A stretch of 64,000 bases of DNA from Corinectria fuckeliana (taxonomy: Eukaryota; Ascomycota; Sordariomycetes; Hypocreales; Nectriaceae). Every line of letters starts with the position of its first letter. Position 1 is the first letter of the stretch. The DNA lies in the NCBI GenBank assembly GCA_019137255.1, contig WPDH01000055.1, forward strand, positions 115,180 through 179,179, read 5' to 3'. This document shows positions 42,120 through 54,438 of the stretch, piece by piece. Both the position numbers and the translations under genes were made by a program. Below the pieces are notes generated by a model. It saw nothing but the letters and a program-made list of their open reading frames with translations. It was not told where the DNA came from and did no database searches.

Positions 42120-45100
42120 AGTTATAAGCCTAGGTCTTATCTTAATATATTCTCTTTTTATGCTTTAGTTAGTATTCTTTCTTTTTACTGCTTTAAAGTG
42201 TGATTTCTTTAGATTTCACTTTTATAATTCTAACTTTTATTATATTATAAGTTTTAGCTTTAAAGCTCTTATATCTCTTTTTCTACCTCTTTTTAGTACT
42301 AGCTTTACTCTATAAGCAGTCTTAGCTTTTATAGTCTAACCTATTTTCTTCTTTTAAACTCTTTTAACTATAGTTTTACTTTATAAGTAGCTTAGCTCTT
42401 TATAGCCTTATTTTTTTTATCTCTTTTAAGTATCTTATCTATTATAACTCTATCTTATAAGTAGTCTTAAGTATTAATATAGCCTTCTTTTTAGATTTTT
42501 AGATTACTTATTATTAAATTAAGATAGCTTTCTTTCTTTATAATCTTTCTTTTTATTATTAGAATCTTAAGATTATAATTTTATATTTAAACCCACTCTT
42601 GTTATAGTTTTATTCTAGTATAATACTAGTAGTAACCTTTCTTATAGTATTTCTGCTAAGTTTACTTATATATATATACTAAAAACTTATTATATTATAA
42701 TATCTTATTACCTAAAGATAAGTATTAATAAGAAGTAATATTATAAGGCTATTTATTTAACTTACTTCTTGCTTATTCTTTCTAACTTTAGCTATCTTAA
42801 GAATATAAAAGGTTAGCCTTTATAAAGCTTATCTATTATAACTGCTTTTACTACTATTAGTTATAATATAACTATTATACTCTCTTCTCTTAAGAAAGGT
42901 AAGCTTCTTAATTAGATTTAAGGCTTAGTTAAAAGAGAGGTAAAAATAATTATTAAAAGATTTACCTTTAGATCTTAAGCCTTTTTTACTTTTTAGTTAT
43001 AATATTATAACTATAACTTTCTTTAGGAAGACTATTTTTACTTTTAACTTTAGTTCTTAAAGTGTAAGAATATTTATAATAGCTCTTTTTATATTATAAA
43101 ATTCACTTAGCTTCTTATATAGCTAAAGACTACTAGTAGTACTCTTAATAATAGGTAAGTTTACTATCTTTTTTATAACTCTCTCTACTTTACCTTTTCT
43201 AACTAGGTTAATACTTATTATAAGTTTTAGCGCTTTTCTAATAAGGTTTCTAACTATTTCACTATTAAGAATACCTTTTAGAATCACTATAATAATACTA
43301 TCTCTTTAGACTGATAATTTAATAATAGATAACTTAATTCTTACTTTACTACTAATAGTAATAAAAGTATTTATCCCTCTTAGAATTAGCTGCCTAAGTT
43401 TTAAAAAGCTAATAACACTAAGACTAATACTATAAAGTCTTCCTCTAAAGACTCTATTAACTCTTAAGGTAGCTGTCTTATACCTAATTAGCTTATAGAA
43501 AAGCTAAAGTAAAACTCTAACTTTAATAAGAAGTATTACAGCTATAAGAAATAAGATTATATTTACCTTAACTATTATACCTTATATCTTAAAAAGTGCT
43601 TATCACAACCTTAAGGCAGTAATAACCCTTATAGTACTACTAACTACTAGATTTTTAAGCCTACTATTATATTACTTTCTTAAGCTTAAGATACTACCTC
43701 TTATTATATCTCTTTTCTGCTTAATTAGTTCTTAATATCTGCTTCCTATAAGGCTTCTTATACTTTTATATAAGCTACTAAATATGCTCTTAGTATAGCT
43801 AGCCTCTATAAGTCTTAGAAATAAGAGAAGTTATCCTTTATATCTAAAGCTATTACTATAAATAAATTTTTCTTTCTGCCCTTTATACCTAAGGCTAAAA
43901 TAGCAGGTTCTTCCTCTAATTCTAACATCTTAAAGTCTCTAATAACTTAAAATACTTTTTATACTAATTATAACTATAATAAGAACTGCTAGCTTTAGGA
44001 TTCTAGCTCTAACTGTTATATTACTAATAACCTTAAATAGTTTAAGAAAGATAAAGTGTTTCCTCTTATTTAATAAGATACTATTATAACTAGTAGTAGC
44101 CTTATTAAGCCCTCTTATATTAGTATAGTTAAGCTTTTTTTTAAGCTTTCTAAATATATAACCTTTATAGTTTTTAAGAAAGTGCTTTTTATAGTAACTT
44201 TTCCTCTTAATATCTTCTTAGGCTTTAAGACTTATCTTAAGAGTAGCTTTCTCTTTAAGAACTGTATTTTTAACTCTAATAGCTATCTTATAGCTATTAT
44301 CTTACTATATAGTATTAGATTTTACCTTCTTATAAAGAGATTACTTACTTTAGCTACCTTAGTTATTATAATAGCTATAAAAGCTTAAATCTCTAATAGC
44401 AAGCTATAGTATTACCACCTAGCTTATATAAGTTATAATAATATTATCTATATAGTTAGAGAGACTATAAGCAGTCTTAAACACTTTTACCCACCTAAGA
44501 AGAAGATATACTACTACTATAACTATACTAACATAATATATTAGACCTTAAAGATCTGTTATAAATATATATCTCTTCTCTATTAAAAAGTTTATATTAA
44601 CTTTTATTTTATCTCTTATACTACTAAGTTTAAAACTACTTACTTTACTTTTATAACTAATAATAAGTCTTATTACTACTAGATTAAGACTCTTTATAGT
44701 AAGGCTAGTATTAATACTACCTTTTACTATCTTTTTAAGTATTTTTATTATATAATAAGTACTTATCCTGCTAAGATCCGCTTTAATAACAGCTAGGAAT
44801 TTAATAGTACTAAACTTCTTACTCTACTTAATATAGCTTATATTTATATATCTTAAACACCTAGTTATTATTATAAGTAAGCAGGCTTTTATAAGCGCTT
44901 TAACTATATAATCTTAAACTATATATAAGCTACCTTTATAGATTTTATTTCTCTTTCTCTTAAGTGTTAAGATTATATAGCTAATACTATTATAATAATC
45001 TTAAACTATATTACTATTAAGTTTTATAATAATAATACTTCTCTCTAAAAGTCCTCTTATTAAGTCTTCTAAGATTACTTTAAGCCTAATAATAATAATA

Positions 45101-47392
45101 AGCCTAATATCTCTTATTCTTATATGCTTAGCTTATATACTACTATTACTATTAAGGCTAAATCTACTAATAAAAACAATAAGAAGAGACTTAAGCTTAA
45201 CCCCTACAGTTAAGAGAGTATCTTAGTTAGCTTTTAAAGCTATTACCTCTATAAGGTCTAAAACCTAGTTAATAAGTATATTATTACTACTACCTATCTT
45301 ATTATTTATAAGAAATACTTATCTTATAATAAGATAATCTATATAAGACTTTAAGAAGCTTTTTAGTATAACTAACAAGTTAAGATTATTAATAAAATTA
45401 TTAATAAAATTATAACTATATTTTTCTAGCTTTTATTTACACCTTCTTACTTTGCTAAAAAGGCTATAACTTTTAGTAATACTAAGAAATAGTATAAAAC
45501 TATCTATAAGAAGATTAGCTAGCTTATTAAGCTTAGTATTTTTACTTTTCTTAACTCTTATAATACTATTTTAGGTATTACTTTACTTACTACCACTTAG
45601 GCTTTTAAGTATAAATATAATAAATATAATAATATAATATATTATAAGGCTTATATCTATATATATAGCTTTTAGCAGGTTAAAAGTATTAACTTTTTTA
45701 AGACTAGTACTTTAACTATAATCTCTACTACTTAGTATATTCTTATTATCTTAGCTATATAACTAGGTTATACTACTTACTAAGTTAATATTATTACTAT
45801 CTTTCTTTATAATATACTTAAGAAAACCCTTTATATAAAGTAATTTCTTATACTTTCTAACTTTATAAGAGACCTCTACTTTTAATATCTTGTTACTAAG
45901 CTTAGCTAGACTACTAATAAGATTATCTAGCTAAATTAGCCTCTTTATAGCCTTAAGCAGTCTATTAATACTTAAGAGAGCTGTCTTTCTAATAAGCTTA
46001 CCTTTTTAGGCTTTAAGAAGCTTATAAGTGACCACTCTGTTTATTTTAACCCTTTAAATAGTATTATTATAGCCGCCTATATTAATAACCTGCTTTTTTT
46101 CTTACTACCTATAGTTAATATCTCTAATATTATTACTAACCTTAGTAGGAAGCTTTTAGTTTCTAACTGTAGCTTTTTTACCTACTTTCTTAATATTATT
46201 ATTATAAAGCTTAAAGATAGTATTAGCCTCTTATAGTAAAGCTTTATTAAAAATATTATTTATAATCTTAACCTTAATAGTACTTTTAGAGCTGTTATAC
46301 TTATAGTCTCTAGTTATAAAGAGCTAGCTATACTTTTCTCTTCTGCTTTTTTTAATACTACTATTTAGACCTCTTATTATATACTTATTAGAAAGCTAAA
46401 CTATCTTATTATATAAACCTAACCTAATATTACTTTTACTATAAGCTTCTAAGTATAATCTCTTTTCTAGCTAACTAATAAGCAGCTTAAAGCTATAGTA
46501 TAAGTATCTTACTATTTTAAAAATCATACTAATCTAGGTATTATATACTATTATCAGACTAAAATTACATATTAAAATCTTTTTAACCTTTTCGCTTATT
46601 ATAATACTGATTTTACTAGTGATTTAACTAGTGCTAAGTTAACTAGAGGCTAAGTTATCTTTATATATAGTAACCTAGTCTCTTAGTATAATAGCTTATA
46701 TAAGTGTATATATAAATCCACTTAGAAAGCTAAGTATTATAGTATCTCTAAGTGTATAAAGAAAGTCCTCTAGATTTATAACCTTCTTAGAGAGCTTAAG
46801 TATATTATAAATACTTTTATTACTATTTATAATAATAATAAAGCTACTATTAAGCTTACTAAAGATAAAGTCTTCTACTCTTATATAAAGTATATTACTA
46901 TTAACTATTACTATTTTCGCAGTAAGATTAAGACTAGTATTATTAAAATCTATTATATTAACACTAAGAAAATAGCTACTAATAGCCTTATAAAGCCTCT
47001 TAATAAGAAAGGTTATATCTGCTTTCTTAAGCTTCTTAAAATAGAGTATATTCTGCTCTCTTACACTTACAAATAAGCTATTATAACTCTTATAGTATCT
47101 TAGGCTTCTTATATCTTAATAGCTTTCTCTAGCCCTTATAAGCCAGCTTAGCTAAAAAGCCTAAATCTAATATAAAAATCTTAAGCTGTTAAGTTACTAT
47201 CTTTCTTATTCTAGCCTAGTGCTACCCTAACTAATAAGATAAGACTTTTACTACCCTCTCTTTTTTACTACTTTCTGCTTTTAACCCTCTAGGCCTTTTA
47301 GTCTCTTCTAGACGCTTCTTACAGTAGTTTTCGCCTATAAAGGTATCTACCTATTATAGTATTTAATAGAGGGATAATTATACAAGGGGGAG

Positions 47393-47605
47393 TATAAAGG
47401 ACTAGGTCTTATTATGTTATATATTAGATATTATATAGTAGTATAGTACTATAGACCTTAGGCACTATAAGTCTATACTATGTTATAACCCTTAGGGAGA
47501 AGCTGCTAAGGCTTCTTCTTATAACTATAACTATCCTAATTTATTTAATCTAATCTTTTAAGATAATAGCTTTCTTTTTGCCCTTTTAGGTGACTATATT
47601 TCACT
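47393..47605 (+). repeat. 3' LTR (213 bp), RIP-mutated
   Basis: Begins TATAAAGGACT and ends TTTCACT. Differences from the 5' LTR are almost all C-to-T or G-to-A. The GAGAAGCTGCTAAGGCTTCT block is unchanged in both. Confidence 0.88.
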
Positions 47606-47610
47606 TATAA

Positions 47611-48443
47611 TAAGACAGCTAGGTCTAGCCTAAGAGTATAAAATAAGTTAGAAATATATAAGTGTATAATTAAGTGGATTAGAATATTAGAGTGAGTAAT
47701 ATAAGTTATAGTCTAGTAATAGTAAAATAGTAGATTTAATATAACTAAGTATATTAATAGCTAGTAAGGCTATCTTTATAAAAATACTAAAAGAGTATAT
47801 ATAATATTAGTTTAAGCTTTTAATAACTTATATATTATATAAAGTTATTTTGTATTATTATACTTTTAGTTTTTACATTTTAATTAATATAATAAAATAA
47901 CTCACTAGTAATATCTAACACTCTTTATATAACTAACACTTTATATCTAATTCCCTAACAACAGGCACTCTAACATCTGAATATACCAAAACACATATGT
48001 ACCACTTACGCTCTTAACCGCTTATAAAATCTACACTCTTCCGCTTTCACATCAGCAATTAAAGCCTGCCCCAACTGGACTCAGCCAGACTTGGATGACA
48101 ACAACTCCTTCTTTATCACACAAACTCTTTCTGCCTCAACCAGTCACACCATACCAATCTGACCATCCTGACTCATTCTCAACCGCATCGCCCACAGACA
48201 TTTAGGGCTTAGAAGTCAACTCTATCGCACCAAGTCCCTTAAACTTCTCCAACGAAAGCAACACGGAACCTCTACACGACGAATGTTCGTCGAGCCCAAC
48301 ACACGCTCTCGCTGACCTTACCGTCGACAACCCCTCTGACCCTAAGTCATCGTTCCCCGAGCCTTCGCCTAACGTCAACATCCCGTCACTCCAGCCTCCA
48401 CTCACAACCCGATACCCATCAATCAAACAATCCATCCTTCGCA
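47611..48443. other. AT-rich flank, then leader of the second Copia
   Basis: To about 47,930 the sequence is AT-rich and RIP-like with no open frames. From about 47,940 base composition becomes normal and C/A-rich. A minus-strand frame at 48202-48456 has no domain. A 5' LTR or leader of the following Copia may lie here, but I could not find its partner downstream. Confidence 0.45.
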
Positions 48444-51400
48444 ATGCCCAAAGCAACAGACCTCGGCAGCGGGATATCCGACATCACCCTGTTAGAATGT
48501 CCCAGCGACTGGATCACCTGGAACCAATTGATGCGAGACCACCTCGGGATAGCTGGCTACGGAGACTTTTCGAACGGAACAAAAAGCAGCCAGCCGACAA
48601 CGCAGGATCCGAAAGAGTCGAAAATTAGGAAGTCAAGTAGGAACGAGCCTGCAGCGTCACAATCAGCCGACTCGGGTACAACACTCGAGATTTGATCGGA
48701 GACGACAAGACGACCCTCACGGAGATCTTCGAGAAACTCCGGAAACGCTTTAAACTCACTGGAAATGCCATCTTCCAAGAGCTCGACCAAAAATACAACG
48801 AGCTATCACTTCAAGTTTGCTCGAGCGTCTCTGACTTTGCCTCACAACTCCGGAAAACCCGCGCTGACCTCCTAGCTCTCAACAAAACCTGCCAAATTGG
48901 CGAACCACAATTTATCAGCAAATTCCTCACTGGACTCGGCCCGGCTTACGAAATGTTCCTCTCTGCCTTCTATCAGAACCATGACCTCCTCCCGACTCGG
49001 AACGATACTGGAAGCATAACAAAGGATGCAGTTACTTTCGATAAATGCCTCAAAGCAGCCGAGCAAGATGAACGCAACCAGAAACTACGGGAAACCCATC
49101 ACAGCGCCCTCTTCGCACGAACACCCAGTTCCAACAACAGATCAGGGGAAAACCCAGTCTATACTGGCTGTGGCAAACCTAGACACTTGAAATCAGGCTG
49201 TTAGCGCGACCACCCTGAGCTCCGAAGACAGTGGGAGTTGAAAAACCGGCATCGAATCAACCAGGGCCGAAGATTCCGGAAACAAGACTCCCGTCAAACC
49301 AACAACTCCACCGAAAACAAGGAGACCGACGATGCTGCCGCAGCACTCGCCTGGCTCGACACAGCGATGATTGCGCTCAAAGGCGACATTGCAGCTGCAG
49401 CCGCTGCAGCTCCTGACAGACATGCCAACTTCCTCCAGAGTGTTCACATCCTCGACAGCGCCCACATAACATGCAAACGCGATGGCTTCCAACAACTCAA
49501 CGAGAGCGCCAACACCATCAGCGGCTTTAGCGGCAGCACGACTTCGACGAGCGGACGCGGAACTTACGCACTGCAAACAAAGGGAGCGAGTGGGAGAACT
49601 GTCACATTTGAAAACACTCTCTTTGTTCCCACTGGACGAGCAAACCTCATCTCAGTCTCTGCCCTCGCCAAAAATGGATCCAAGGTTGTGTTCGACAACA
49701 AGTAAGCCATGGTCATCCGTGACAACAAGGTCCTTCTAACCGCGTCATGCCACTTTGGAATTGTCGTTATCGATGAAGACAATGGAACAGTCGATTTCGC
49801 ACTCGCTGCATTCTCAATCCAAGACAAAGATCTATCGATCTGGCACGCAAGGTTAGGGCACCTTAATGAACAAAACGTCAAGAAACTTGCCACCATGTCC
49901 ACAGGCATCAAACCGGTTCAAGTTAGAACATTCTGCGACCCCTGCGCACAAGGAAAGATAAAGCAAACTCCTCATTGACACTCTATCAAGAAGGGAACCC
50001 AACCACTTGAGAGCCTTCACGTCGACATCGCCGGCCCATTTCAGGTCCCAGGACATGAAGGGCATCGATACTGGGTTACCTTCACAGACGACTTCACTCA
50101 AATGACATGGGTTTTCCCACGACAGAACAAGTGGGAGTTTACCGACAAATTCCGAGCACTCCTAAACCAACTGGAAACCCCCTTGACGACGCTGCCGCTT
50201 CCTCCGACTCGATAAAGCTGGAGAAAACGTCCCATTCGTCCTTGTCCTTTTCTGCTAAGGAAGAGGCATTGAGCTCTCTTACTCAGCTACTAAACAGTCT
50301 AAACAAAACGGCATCGCAAAACAGATAAACCGCACTCTCATGGAGAAGCTTACGCCTACACTTATCAGCAGTAGCATTGACCTTAAATGGTGGCCCTACG
50401 CCCTTAAGGGAATCGTCTGGATACGGAACCTCAGTCCATACTCAACAATGAAGACAACACCTTATGAAGCCTGGCACAAAAAGGTCCCAGACCCGACTCA
50501 CCTTCACATCATCGGAAGTCCTGGTCATCTCCTTCTCACAGACCCAAAGAAGCAGAAGATGCACACAAAAATCATGCCCTGCAAATTCCTTGGCTTCCAA
50601 GGCAGCACAATTTACATTGTCCTCGGATCGAATGAGAAAGTCATGATGACAAACAACGTCGTTTTCGATGAAGCTATTGAATTTTCCAGTCATAGCAAAA
50701 TGTAATGCGCACTACGCTGATACAAAGTGCTAAGCTGGCCTAAATACTGAATTTGACAGAAGCACCAATGCTTAAACGAAAGACACCTTCCTCCTTCAGC
50801 AAACCTGCACCAAAACGACTAAACAGCATTCAAGCCTACGTCCCCCTCAATCCAGTGCCGAGCACCTCGCGAATCGTCAAACTCAACAACAAAGACTCAG
50901 AAGATCCAGGACCTAACACACCTGCAACCTCAGATTCTGACTCAACCATACGACAAGATACCGACGAGCCACAAGACAGCATTACTGTGAGAACTGATGA
51001 TCGTATTCCCCGAGTGGAAGACGGTGAAATCGACAATCACATAACCGCGAGGGGGACACTCACAAGTCACCCTGAGCTGCCCATCCCTCGACCTGTCCGA
51101 CTAAGCCGCGGAAATCCTCGCTACGCACTCATCTCTTAGCTCTCCGACAAAAAGAATAAACGACTTACCCGATTCGCCCTTCTCTCCATACACATCGCAC
51201 TCGCAGCACAAAGACAAGACCTCGCTGAGCCACGAACATACCGGCAAGCTGAGCAATCGCCAAAATGGACCCAATGGCAAAAGGCTATGGACGATAAACT
51301 CCAATCTCTCGATGAAAACAACACATGTCACTTGGTCTTCCCATCTGAGGACATTCATGTCCTTCAAGGCAAATAGGTGTATAAACTACAACGATGTGGA

Positions 51401-52759
51401 AACGGCGAGATTGACTGTTATAAGGCAAGATTCGTCGTCCGAGACTTTGAACAACAATGAGGAATTGACTATCACGAAACCTTTGCCTAAGTTGTCAAAC
51501 CTATGAGCTACAGAGCGATCTTTCCTATCGCTGCTGCCCTTGACCTTGAAATCGAGTAAATGGATGTCAAGACTGCCTTCCTCTATGGGCACATCGATGA
51601 GGAAATCTACGTCAAACAACCCCAAGGCTATCATGATGGCTCAGGTAAGGTCTGCAAGCTGAATAAAGCCCTATATGGCTTAAAACAGTCCCCTCGAATT
51701 TGGTATAAAACTCTCTCCGACTTCCTCGAAACCCTAGAATTCCGCCCGCTCCACGCCGACGTCGGCGTCTTCACCAAAGGATCAACTGTCGTCGCGGTAT
51801 ATGTTGATGACCTCCTCATAGTCGTACCAGATACGGATGAAATCAAGTCAATCAAATCATCCCTATCCGAACGGTTCAGCATGTCCGACCTTGGCCCATG
51901 TGCATACTACCGAGGCATGACAGTCCGTCGGGACCGACTCAACCGGTCCATTTACCTCTGCCAAGGAGCATGCATTGAGAGAGTCCTACAAGACTTTGGA
52001 CTGGAAGACAGTAACCCAGACACCACACCGGTTGCCACGACGAAGTTCAATATGCCTGAAGACACATACCAGGGACCATCAGAACTGAAGCACTGGTATG
52101 CCCCAGCAATCGGATCCCTGATGTACGCGATGCTAGGAACCCGACCGGATATTGCATTTGGTGTCTCCCTTTGCAGTTGTTTCCTCGGGAACCCCACAGA
52201 GGAACACCACACCCCTGCGAAGGAATCATAAGACATCTCAAGGGGACGGCAAAGATGGAACTATGTCACAGTGGCGACATCCAACCACCGTCCGGCTATA
52301 CCGACTCCAATTGGGCGGGAGACCTTGAAACTAGAAGGTCAACAGCTGGTTATGTCTTTAACCTAGGGTCAGGAGCGATTAGCTGGAGCTCAAAACGGCA
52401 ACCCACAGTCGCCCTCTCATCATGTGAAGCTGAATATATGGACCAGACACAGGCCAAAAAAAAAAGGATGCCATCTGGCTGCGAGGCCTGTTCCGAGAAC
52501 TGACTCCAATGGATGACATCGGCACAACAGTGATCTATAGAGACAACCAAGGAGCCATCGCAATGTCCAAAAACCCACAATTCCACGCTAGGACAAAGCA
52601 CATTGACATCCAACACCACTGCGTCAGGGAAAAGTGGCCTCTGGGGATATTGAAATGCGATATGTCTCCACAAAGAAGCAAGTCGCCGATGGATTGACAA
52701 AAGCACTGCCAAAGACTGGCTTCCTCACCTTCCGGAAGGCGTTGGGACTGGTCGGTTAA
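48444..52759 (+). mobile_element. Degenerate Ty1/Copia polyprotein, not AT-rich
   Basis: Polyprotein pieces follow the Copia order in several frames interrupted by stops and shifts. Gag is at 48444-49204 (CPSDWITWNQLM, later CGKPRHLKSGC as a broken zinc knuckle). A protease ghost is in ILDSAHITC near 49,450. The pre-integrase HARLGHLN and CDPCAQGK are near 49,840-49,950. Integrase lies at about 50,000-50,700. Reverse transcriptase is at 51560-52231 with MDVKTAFLYG and the catalytic YVDDLL at 51,800. RNase H is at about 52,290-52,450 (YTDSNWAGDLETRRSTAGY, ALSSCEAEYM). The end is GLTKALPKTGF to the stop at 52757-52759. GC content is normal, so it escaped heavy RIP. No LTR pair was found; the 3' part may be cut by the N gap at 53105. 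Confidence 0.85.
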
Positions 52760-53379
52760 GTTGTCCGCATGAACCCCGGCTAAATTGAATTATCTGGGTA
52801 AACTTCGGCAAATTGAGGCTTAAACTGGAGATTGCTTCAGAAAGCGCGAGCACACACACCGACCGGCATCGGATACCCACGAACGCAACTCGGCAATTCC
52901 TGAACCACCACACATCCTGCGATTAAACAGACACATCCAATCGTACCCCTAAGCCAATCAGATCCAAATATCCGTCTTCCAGACAATCATACCGCTTCCT
53001 TCGCAAACAGTGGGAGAAAATAGGCGCCTATCAGTCAATTCCACTCAGTAAGCCGGTCCCCGTCTCCCCTACGCGGCCCCGTCAGGCGGGGCGTGCATTG
53101 GGGANNGCAAAGGATTTGACCCCGCTCGTGTTGAAATTACAATACGCGAAATACCACGACACGCTTCGAGCGCCGTGGAAGAATCGCCTGCTAAGACTGT
53201 AATGCATTATAATAATCTATTGTAACAATCACTAATAATTTAGGGCGGTGACAATAATCTTAAATTGTGATAATGATCCTGAAATGTGATATTTGCGGGC
53301 AAAGACTGGCGGTGTTTAGCAGTGTGTAATTGTCAATGTTTAAACCTGACACAGCTATTCCTAAAATCATCAGCGAGTG
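52760..53379. other. 3' flank of the Copia, contains a 2-N gap
   Basis: A purine-rich AGTGGGAGAAAA near 53,008 could be a polypurine tract. A GC-rich stretch ends at NN (53105-53106). From about 53,200 an AT-rich region contains short repeats of TAATAATCT/GTGATAATGATC type. I see no gene. Confidence 0.45.
53105..53106. other. Assembly gap (NN)
   Basis: One of six 2-base N runs, at 53105-53106, 56250-56251, 58902-58903, 62679-62680, 63365-63366 and 63657-63658. All lie in the last 11 kb. Reading frames change across at least two of them, so NN is a placeholder and not two real bases. Confidence 0.85.
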
Positions 53380-54438
53380 TTACGAGTCCGTAGCTTCCGG
53401 GGATAGTAGACGATAATATCCCAAAGCTCGTCTGCTTAGCTTCCAGCGATTCTCCGTGTTTAATTCTTCCTTCACTAACAATCGCAGTCGTTCTAGGTTG
53501 GCTGCTTCCGCGACGGCCAGCACTCTAGTCTCAGCAGTCCGAATGGCAAGCTTGAGAAGCACGTGCAAGGTATAGGTCGCATCGTTGCCTGCATTGTGCA
53601 ATTCCCATTTCCCGTAGTCGCAACCCAGTCCCGATAAGACGCCCTCTAGAGTAAAGATCGAGAGCGGAGATGCTGAGTTCAGGACAGTAGATCTAGGGCC
53701 AAGAAGATGGCTGCTTATGAAGTGGGTGTCAAAGATTGCTACAATCGGACCGATTTTGTCAAAGTCGACTCCTAGTAGTTGCAGCAATCTCAAGTCATTT
53801 TTTATGGAGTGCCCAACAAAGGCAATCTTTCGTAAGGTGTCATCCCGGGGTGATTGGTCGTCTCTGATGCGGAAGCAGCTGGCGATGGTGGTCGCAAGTT
53901 GAAGATGGGGCACGTACAGCGTCTCGGCAAAGACACACTCTTGAAAATCGGAGACATCGCAGTCTTCGAAGTCCTTGGAAGCATGAGATGTCGAAAACTG
54001 GCTTGTGGAGATCCGCCATGGTCGACCGGACCTGGAGTTCGGATCCAAGGCAAAACCGGCAGAATTCACACCAGTGCCGAAAATACCACGGGTATCAACA
54101 ACTGCAATCCCAGCTTCTCTGATGAATGGCCTGCCCGAACCGCCTGCAATTTTGGCTCTTTTAACTTTTGAGTATTCCAAATCAACGGATATCAAAACAG
54201 TATCATGCAGGTCGCGAGACGCGACGTCGTCCACGAGACGCAATACCTGCCCTAGCTGTTGGAGACCACCATCGCGGGGGTTTTTCTTGTTGAGCTGCTC
54301 TGACCCGCGAGCCAGATGCGTAGTTGGCGCTTGAGCAACTGCGTTTTGGGGAGACTGGCGGCCATCCATCCGAGCTTCCAGGTCACTTTCGGTGCTGAAC
54401 CTCTCGTGCGTGTAAGTACTACGACTGGTTAGCGCCAT
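53380..54438 (-). CDS. Gfd2/YDR514C-like RNase H-fold protein
   Basis: Single exon, 352 residues from ATG 54438 (MALTSRSTYTHERF). The frame is open another 70 codons upstream with an ATG at 54645, but that part looks like translated leader. An exonuclease-like core is visible: TVLISVDLEYSK (first acidic residues), REAGIAVVDTRG, SHASKDFEDCDVSDFQECVFAE, KIAFVGHSIKNDLRLLQLLGVDF (Asp in a GHSxxND pattern), IVAIFDTHF and WELHNAGNDATYTLHVLLKLA (His and Asp of a DEDDh-type site). This is the domain found in yeast Gfd2/YDR514C and related fungal proteins. Nuclease activity is inferred. It is an intact gene within transposon-rich surroundings. Confidence 0.78.
   Translation of the reverse strand: MALTSRSTYTHERFSTESDLEARMDGRQSPQNAVAQAPTTHLARGSEQLNKKNPRDGGLQQLGQVLRLVDDVASRDLHDTVLISVDLEYSKVKRAKIAGGSGRPFIREAGIAVVDTRGIFGTGVNSAGFALDPNSRSGRPWRISTSQFSTSHASKDFEDCDVSDFQECVFAETLYVPHLQLATTIASCFRIRDDQSPRDDTLRKIAFVGHSIKNDLRLLQLLGVDFDKIGPIVAIFDTHFISSHLLGPRSTVLNSASPLSIFTLEGVLSGLGCDYGKWELHNAGNDATYTLHVLLKLAIRTAETRVLAVAEAANLERLRLLVKEELNTENRWKLSRRALGYYRLLSPEATDS

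Larger units (their letters stand above)
41907..47605 (+). mobile_element. RIP-mutated Ty1/Copia LTR retrotransposon
   Basis: A complete 5.7-kb element between two 213-bp LTRs, flanked by TATAA at 41902-41906 and 47606-47610. A purine tract (AAGGGGGAG) lies directly before the right LTR. The interior is extremely AT-rich and full of stops, yet relics of the polyprotein remain on the plus strand in Copia order: a gag zinc-knuckle ghost near 43,530, a protease ghost (L-x-D-S-x-S-N-x-x-I-T-N) near 44,000, integrase-like sequence near 44,900-45,200, and an RNase H ghost resembling YNADFAGDL near 46,600. Cys, His, Trp, Gln and Arg codons are the ones lost, as expected when CpA/TpG become TpA. No function can remain. 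Confidence 0.85.

Noticed and set aside
44182..44388. 68-codon hydrophobic frame inside the RIP-mutated element
   Set aside because: Apparent hydrophobicity comes from AT-rich codons; it is a ghost of the Copia polyprotein, not a membrane protein.
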